NCBI GenBank assembly: GCA_049651845.1
Contig: JBASCW010000045.1
Coordinates: forward strand, 1 to 10,357
DNA from: RBG-16-66-20 sp049651845
GTDB lineage: Bacteria > Pseudomonadota > Gammaproteobacteria > Burkholderiales > SG8-39
Direction of reading: 5' to 3'
Length of the DNA stretch: 10,357 nucleotides
Shown one piece after another: positions 6,450-10,357 of this stretch; the stretch's first letter is position 1, and each line of letters starts with the position of its first letter. The notes under the pieces were generated by a model. The model was not told the DNA's origin and did no database searches. It was given only the letters and a program-made list of their open reading frames with translations. The position numbers and the translations under genes are program-made.

Positions 6450-8573
6450 ATGGCATTGAAAATGAAGCGCCCGCTCGGCAAAGACGGCGGCGCGCCGGCC
6501 GGGCCAGCCGCAGCGCCCGCGGCGGCCAAGTCCGCCGGCGCTGCGTCCGGCGGGCTGCCGCTGATCGGCCATCTGCCCTCGACCCGGCAGCTGCAGATCC
6601 TGACCGGCGCGCTGGTGATCCTGCTGGCGACCGCCGCGGTGGTGGTGGCGATCGACGCGCGCCAGGGCACTTTCGGTACGGCCTACGTCGCCAGCGTCGG
6701 CAAGATCCGCATGCTGTCGCAACGGCTCGCCAAGGCGGCGCAGCTCGCCTCGCGCGGCAGCGCCGAGGCGTTCAAGGAGCTGCGCGCGAGCCGCGACGAG
6801 TTCGTCAGCTTGATCAAGCTGCTCGACGCGGGCGGCGAGAGCGGCGGCGTGAGCCTGCCGGCCACGCCCCGCGCGGTGCGCCCGGCGCTCGAAGCGCTGA
6901 ACGCGGAATGGGGCAAGACCGACCGCAACTCCAGCCTGGTGCTCGACGAGGAGAAGAACCTGGTGGCGCTCGGCAGCGCGGTGCGCTCGATCAACAACAC
7001 CAACCAGACGCTGCAGGAGATCACCGACGAGATCGCGGCGATGAGCGTGCAGAGCGGCGGCTCGGCGCGCCAGAACGCGATCACCGCGCAGCTGATGATG
7101 CTCACGCAGCGCATGGCGAAGAACGCCAACACCATGCTCGCGGAGAACATCGTCGACCCCGAGGTCGCCTTCCTGCTCGGCAAGGACACCAACACCTTCC
7201 GCGACACGCTGCAGGGCCTGCTGCAGGGCAACGCGGCGCTGCGCATCGCGCGCGTCGAGGATGCCGAGATGCGCGCCAAGCTCGCCGAGCTGCAGGCCGG
7301 CTTCGCCGAGTACCAGAAGGCGGTGAACAGCATCCTCGGCAACCAGGCGCGCCTGGTCGGCGCCAAGCGCGCGTCCTTCGAGATGTTCAACGACAGCGAG
7401 GCGCTGCTGCAGGTGGCCGAGAAGCTCAACACGGCCTACGAGGAGGATCTCGGCAAGCGGCGCATCAACCTGATCGTGCTGCTGGTGATCTCGGCCGCGG
7501 CGCTCGGGCTGCTGTTCCTGATCGGCCGGGTTTACGTCGAGGACAGCCGGCGCCGCGCCGCGGAGAGCGAACGGCAGAACAAGACGAACCAGGAGGCGAT
7601 CCTGCGGCTGCTCGACGAGATCGGCAACCTCGCCGACGGCGACCTGACCGCGCGCGCGCGCGTGACCGAGGAGATCACCGGCGCGATCGCCGACTCGATC
7701 AACTACACCATCGACCAGCTGCGCCGCCTGGTCGAGGGCGTCAACGCCGCCGCGCAGCAGGTGACCGCCGCGACCGCCGAGGCGCAGACCGTGTCCACGC
7801 AGCTGCTCGGCGCGGCGCAGACGCAGGCGGCCAAGATCCAGGGCACCGGCCAGTCGGCGGTGCAGATGGCGCAGCAGATGACCAGCGTGTCGAAGAGCGC
7901 CGGCGACTCGGCCAAGGTCGCGCAGACCTCGCTGAACGTCGCCGAGAAGGGCGCGCAGGCGGTGCAGAACGCGATCCGCGGCATGAACGACATCCGCGGC
8001 CAGATCCAGGAGACCTCCAAGCGCATCAAGCGCCTGGGCGAGAGCTCGCAGGAGATCGGCGAGATCGTGCAGCTGATCTCGGACATCACGGAACAGACCA
8101 ACGTGCTGGCGATGAACGCGGCGATCCAGGCCGCCTCGGCCGGCGAGGCGGGGCGCGGCTTCACGGTGGTGGCCGAGGAGGTGCAGCGGCTCGCGGAGCG
8201 CTCGGGCGAGGCGACGAAGCATATCGCCGCGATCGTCAAGTCGATCCAGGGCGACACGCAGGACGCGATCGAGGCCATGGAGCGCAGCACGCGCGGCGTG
8301 GTCGAGGGTACCCGGACCGCCGACGAGGCCGACAAGGCGCTGCGCGAGATCGAGCGGGTGTCGAACCAGCTCGCCGAGCTGATCGGCGCGATCTCCAACG
8401 CCACGCAGGAGCAGGCCGCCGCGGCGACGCGCGTCGCCGTGGCCATGAACGAGATCCTGGCGATCACGCAGATGACCACCGACGGCACGCGCCGCACCGC
8501 GGGTTCGGCTGACCGGCTTACCGCGCTCGCGGTCGATCTCAAGGCGTCGGTGGCGGGCTTCAAGCTGGCCTGA
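6450..8573 (+). CDS. pilJ: Twitching-motility methyl-accepting chemoreceptor PilJ
   Basis: Inner-membrane receptor of 707 residues that controls ChpA kinase activity. Layout: an Ala/Pro/Gly-rich cytoplasmic tail (1-47), TM1 (about 48-68), a periplasmic region (about 69-338), TM2 (about 339-361), a HAMP-like segment (about 362-430) and a long signalling coiled coil. The coiled-coil hairpin tip lies around 545-575 (ITEQTNVLAMNAAIQAA, then GEAGRGFTVVAEEVQRLAERS). The periplasmic part shows two related PilJ-type segments, GKIRMLSQRLAKAAQLA (84-100) and QLMMLTQRMAKNANTML (214-230), as expected for paired PilJ N-terminal domains. There is no C-terminal methyltransferase-tethering pentapeptide. GGGGGAAG precedes the ATG. 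It lies 10 bp from genes on both sides. Confidence 0.95.
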   Translation: MALKMKRPLGKDGGAPAGPAAAPAAAKSAGAASGGLPLIGHLPSTRQLQILTGALVILLATAAVVVAIDARQGTFGTAYVASVGKIRMLSQRLAKAAQLASRGSAEAFKELRASRDEFVSLIKLLDAGGESGGVSLPATPRAVRPALEALNAEWGKTDRNSSLVLDEEKNLVALGSAVRSINNTNQTLQEITDEIAAMSVQSGGSARQNAITAQLMMLTQRMAKNANTMLAENIVDPEVAFLLGKDTNTFRDTLQGLLQGNAALRIARVEDAEMRAKLAELQAGFAEYQKAVNSILGNQARLVGAKRASFEMFNDSEALLQVAEKLNTAYEEDLGKRRINLIVLLVISAAALGLLFLIGRVYVEDSRRRAAESERQNKTNQEAILRLLDEIGNLADGDLTARARVTEEITGAIADSINYTIDQLRRLVEGVNAAAQQVTAATAEAQTVSTQLLGAAQTQAAKIQGTGQSAVQMAQQMTSVSKSAGDSAKVAQTSLNVAEKGAQAVQNAIRGMNDIRGQIQETSKRIKRLGESSQEIGEIVQLISDITEQTNVLAMNAAIQAASAGEAGRGFTVVAEEVQRLAERSGEATKHIAAIVKSIQGDTQDAIEAMERSTRGVVEGTRTADEADKALREIERVSNQLAELIGAISNATQEQAAAATRVAVAMNEILAITQMTTDGTRRTAGSADRLTALAVDLKASVAGFKLA

Positions 8574-8583
8574 AGCGGGGACC

Positions 8584-10357
8584 ATGAACGCGAGCTCCGC
8601 CACGCTGCTGTCCTGGATCACCGCCGAGGTGAACCAGGCGCTCTCGCTGGTGCGCGACCAGATCGCGAAGTTCACCGGCGGCGGCGACGCGGCGGCGCTC
8701 GAGAACTGCCCGAGACACCTGCACCAGGTCGCGGGCGCGCTGCGCATGGTGGGCCTCGCCGGCGCGACGCGCTTCTGCGAGGTGATCGAGCTCGGCTTCG
8801 CGGCGCCCGGCGGCGCGCCGCCGGGCGCCGCGTCGCTCGGCGTGCTCGACCGCGCGATCCAGGCGCTCAAGGAGTTCGTCGACGGCCTGGAGCGCGGCCA
8901 GCCGAACGCGCCGCTGCGACTGTACCCGGTGTACCGCGAGCTGGCGCCGAACAGCTCCGAGCGCGACCTGTTCTTCCCGGATCTCTCGCCCGAGGCGCCG
9001 CCGCACGGCAAGCCGAAGACGCTGGCGGCGGACAAGATCGCCGCGCACGTGCAGAAGCAGCGCGTGCTGTTCCAGCGCGGGCTGCTCGCCTGGCTGCGCA
9101 GCTCGACCAAGGCCGGCCTCGACGAAATGCGCCGCGCCCTCAACCAGCTGCACAAGGTGGCGGCGCAGCTGCCCGAGCCGCGCGCCGTGTGGTGGGTCGC
9201 GGGCGGCATGCTCGAGGCGCTCGAGCACCCGCAGAGCCCCGAATGGCTGGCACAGGCCAAGGCGCTCGGCAATCGCATCGAGAAGCAGATGCGCGAGGGC
9301 TCGCCGGCGGTGAGCGAAGCGCTGCTGCGCGAATTGCTCTACGCTGTGGCCAAGGCGCAGGGCCCCTCGCAGCGCGTGAAGCAGATCCGCGAGCTCTACC
9401 AGCTCGACAGCCTGTTCCCGGAACCGCCCAAGCCCTCCAGCACGCTCGAGTTCGACCTCGACTGGCTGGAGCCGGCGCTTTACGACATGCACTCGCGCCT
9501 GGACGCGCTCAAGGCGAGCTGGGTGCAGTACGTCGCCGGCGAACCGAAGGCCGCCGCGCGCTTCCGCGAGCTGGTGGCCGCGTTCAAGGCCAAGGCGACG
9601 CCGCTCGGCAACCAGCACCTGATCAAGCTGCTCGATGCGATCGCGCTGGTGACCAAGCATCTGCCGGCGCAGGCGCCGCGCCAGAGCCCGTTCATGGTGA
9701 TCGAGATGGCCTCGGCGTTCCTGCTGGTCGAGAGCGTGATCGACCATTTCACGAGCCCGCCGCCCAACCTCGACCAGCAGATCGGCATCATGGGCGGCTG
9801 GCTGCTCGACGCCGCGCAGGGCAAGTCGAGCGGCTCGCCGCCGGCGGGCCTGCGCGCGGACCTCTCCGAGCAGATCGGTGCGCTGCAGCTGTGCGCGCGG
9901 GTGGCGAAGGAGATCCTCACCAACCTGCAGCAGGTCGAGCAGGTGTTGGACGCGTTCGCGCGCGACCACGCCAAGCGCGACACGCTGGCAGGCCTGCAGC
10001 CCTACCTGCGGCAGATCCACGGCGCGCTCACGGTACTGCGCTTCGACCAGGCGGCGCGCGCGCTGTCGGTGTGCGAGGAGATGATCGCGCTGTGCTCGGA
10101 GCCGAGCTACGAGGGCATGCCCGACGACATGGACTGGATCGCCGAGGGACTGTCGAGCATCGGCATCTTCCTCGAGCCCTGCCTGCACGGCCGCGAGCCG
10201 GCCGAGCATGCCATTGCGCTGTTCTTCCGGCGCTACGAGAAGGCGCACCTGCCGGCGCAGGAACGCGCACCGGATACCACGGTCGTGCTCACGCCGGCGG
10301 CGATCAGGCAGGTGGCCGCCGCCGCGCCGACGCCGGGGCCGGCGCCCGCGCCGCTGC
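8584..10357 (+). CDS. chpA: ChpA/PilL hybrid histidine kinase, N-terminal part (truncated by window)
   Basis: The frame stays open from ATG 8584 to the right edge (591 codons), with no stop. In full-length relatives this is a very large CheA-type kinase: several Hpt-like domains, then the CheA dimerisation/ATPase core, CheW and a receiver. Only the N-terminal Hpt-like part is visible. It includes LHQVAGALRMVGL (H47-x-x-x-G51, a degenerate Hpt core), ERDLFFPDLS (126-135), a WWVAGGMLEAL segment (203-213) and a further Hpt-like helix pair around LRQIHGALTVLRFDQA (476-491). A Pro/Ala-rich linker begins near the edge. These match ChpA/PilL N-termini. Kinase motifs lie outside the window. It begins 10 bp after pilJ, with no pilK (CheR-type) gene in between. 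Confidence 0.9.
   Translation, partial: MNASSATLLSWITAEVNQALSLVRDQIAKFTGGGDAAALENCPRHLHQVAGALRMVGLAGATRFCEVIELGFAAPGGAPPGAASLGVLDRAIQALKEFVDGLERGQPNAPLRLYPVYRELAPNSSERDLFFPDLSPEAPPHGKPKTLAADKIAAHVQKQRVLFQRGLLAWLRSSTKAGLDEMRRALNQLHKVAAQLPEPRAVWWVAGGMLEALEHPQSPEWLAQAKALGNRIEKQMREGSPAVSEALLRELLYAVAKAQGPSQRVKQIRELYQLDSLFPEPPKPSSTLEFDLDWLEPALYDMHSRLDALKASWVQYVAGEPKAAARFRELVAAFKAKATPLGNQHLIKLLDAIALVTKHLPAQAPRQSPFMVIEMASAFLLVESVIDHFTSPPPNLDQQIGIMGGWLLDAAQGKSSGSPPAGLRADLSEQIGALQLCARVAKEILTNLQQVEQVLDAFARDHAKRDTLAGLQPYLRQIHGALTVLRFDQAARALSVCEEMIALCSEPSYEGMPDDMDWIAEGLSSIGIFLEPCLHGREPAEHAIALFFRRYEKAHLPAQERAPDTTVVLTPAAIRQVAAAAPTPGPAPAPL

Noticed and set aside
6408..9278. 956-codon open frame on the minus strand opposite pilJ and chpA
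   Set aside because: It lies antisense to two recognisable genes. The low-complexity Arg/Leu/Ala/His composition reflects GC-rich codon bias, and no family motif is seen.
8560..10248. 562-codon minus-strand frame opposite chpA
   Set aside because: The plus-strand chpA frame matches ChpA/PilL motifs throughout and remains open to the edge. The antisense frame shows no domain signature.

Overview
The window is about 10.4 kb of GC-rich bacterial DNA. It reads as a proteobacterial chromosome, most likely from a betaproteobacterium. The evidence is the heat-shock gene order grpE-dnaK-dnaJ, a textbook sigma-32 (RpoH) type -35 element, and a PilG/PilH/PilI/PilJ/ChpA twitching-motility chemosensory cluster whose proteins look proteobacterial. 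Genus cannot be told from the sequence alone.

Left half, minus strand. Positions 3795 down to 122 hold a compact heat-shock operon: grpE, dnaK, dnaJ. The dnaK ribosome-binding site overlaps the grpE stop codon, and dnaJ follows dnaK after 18 bp with a TTG start. The three products form the Hsp70 chaperone machine: DnaJ delivers substrate and stimulates ATP hydrolysis, DnaK binds and refolds, and GrpE exchanges nucleotide. Only 62 bp past the dnaJ stop, still on the minus strand, a reading frame begins that resembles the N-terminus of an IS1182-type transposase and runs off the left edge. An insertion sequence therefore probably sits directly behind the operon.

Middle. The 177-bp gap at 3796-3972 separates the heat-shock operon from a divergent plus-strand operon. 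It carries a strong sigma-32-like promoter aimed at grpE. That promoter lies so close to the grpE ATG that the heat-shock transcript should have almost no 5' leader, and the ATG has no Shine-Dalgarno sequence.

Right half, plus strand. Positions 3973 to the right edge hold a tightly packed Pil-Chp operon: pilG and pilH (single-domain response regulators), pilI (CheW-type adaptor), a periplasmic solute-binding protein of the LivK/Peripla_BP_6 type, pilJ (methyl-accepting chemoreceptor), and the first 591 codons of chpA/pilL (giant CheA-type kinase), cut by the window edge. The expected flow is PilJ to ChpA through PilI, then phosphotransfer to PilG and PilH to control type IV pilus extension and retraction.

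The most interesting feature is the secreted binding protein between the adaptor and chemoreceptor genes, with no transporter permease or ATPase beside it. It suggests a ligand-binding subunit that feeds PilJ rather than a transporter.
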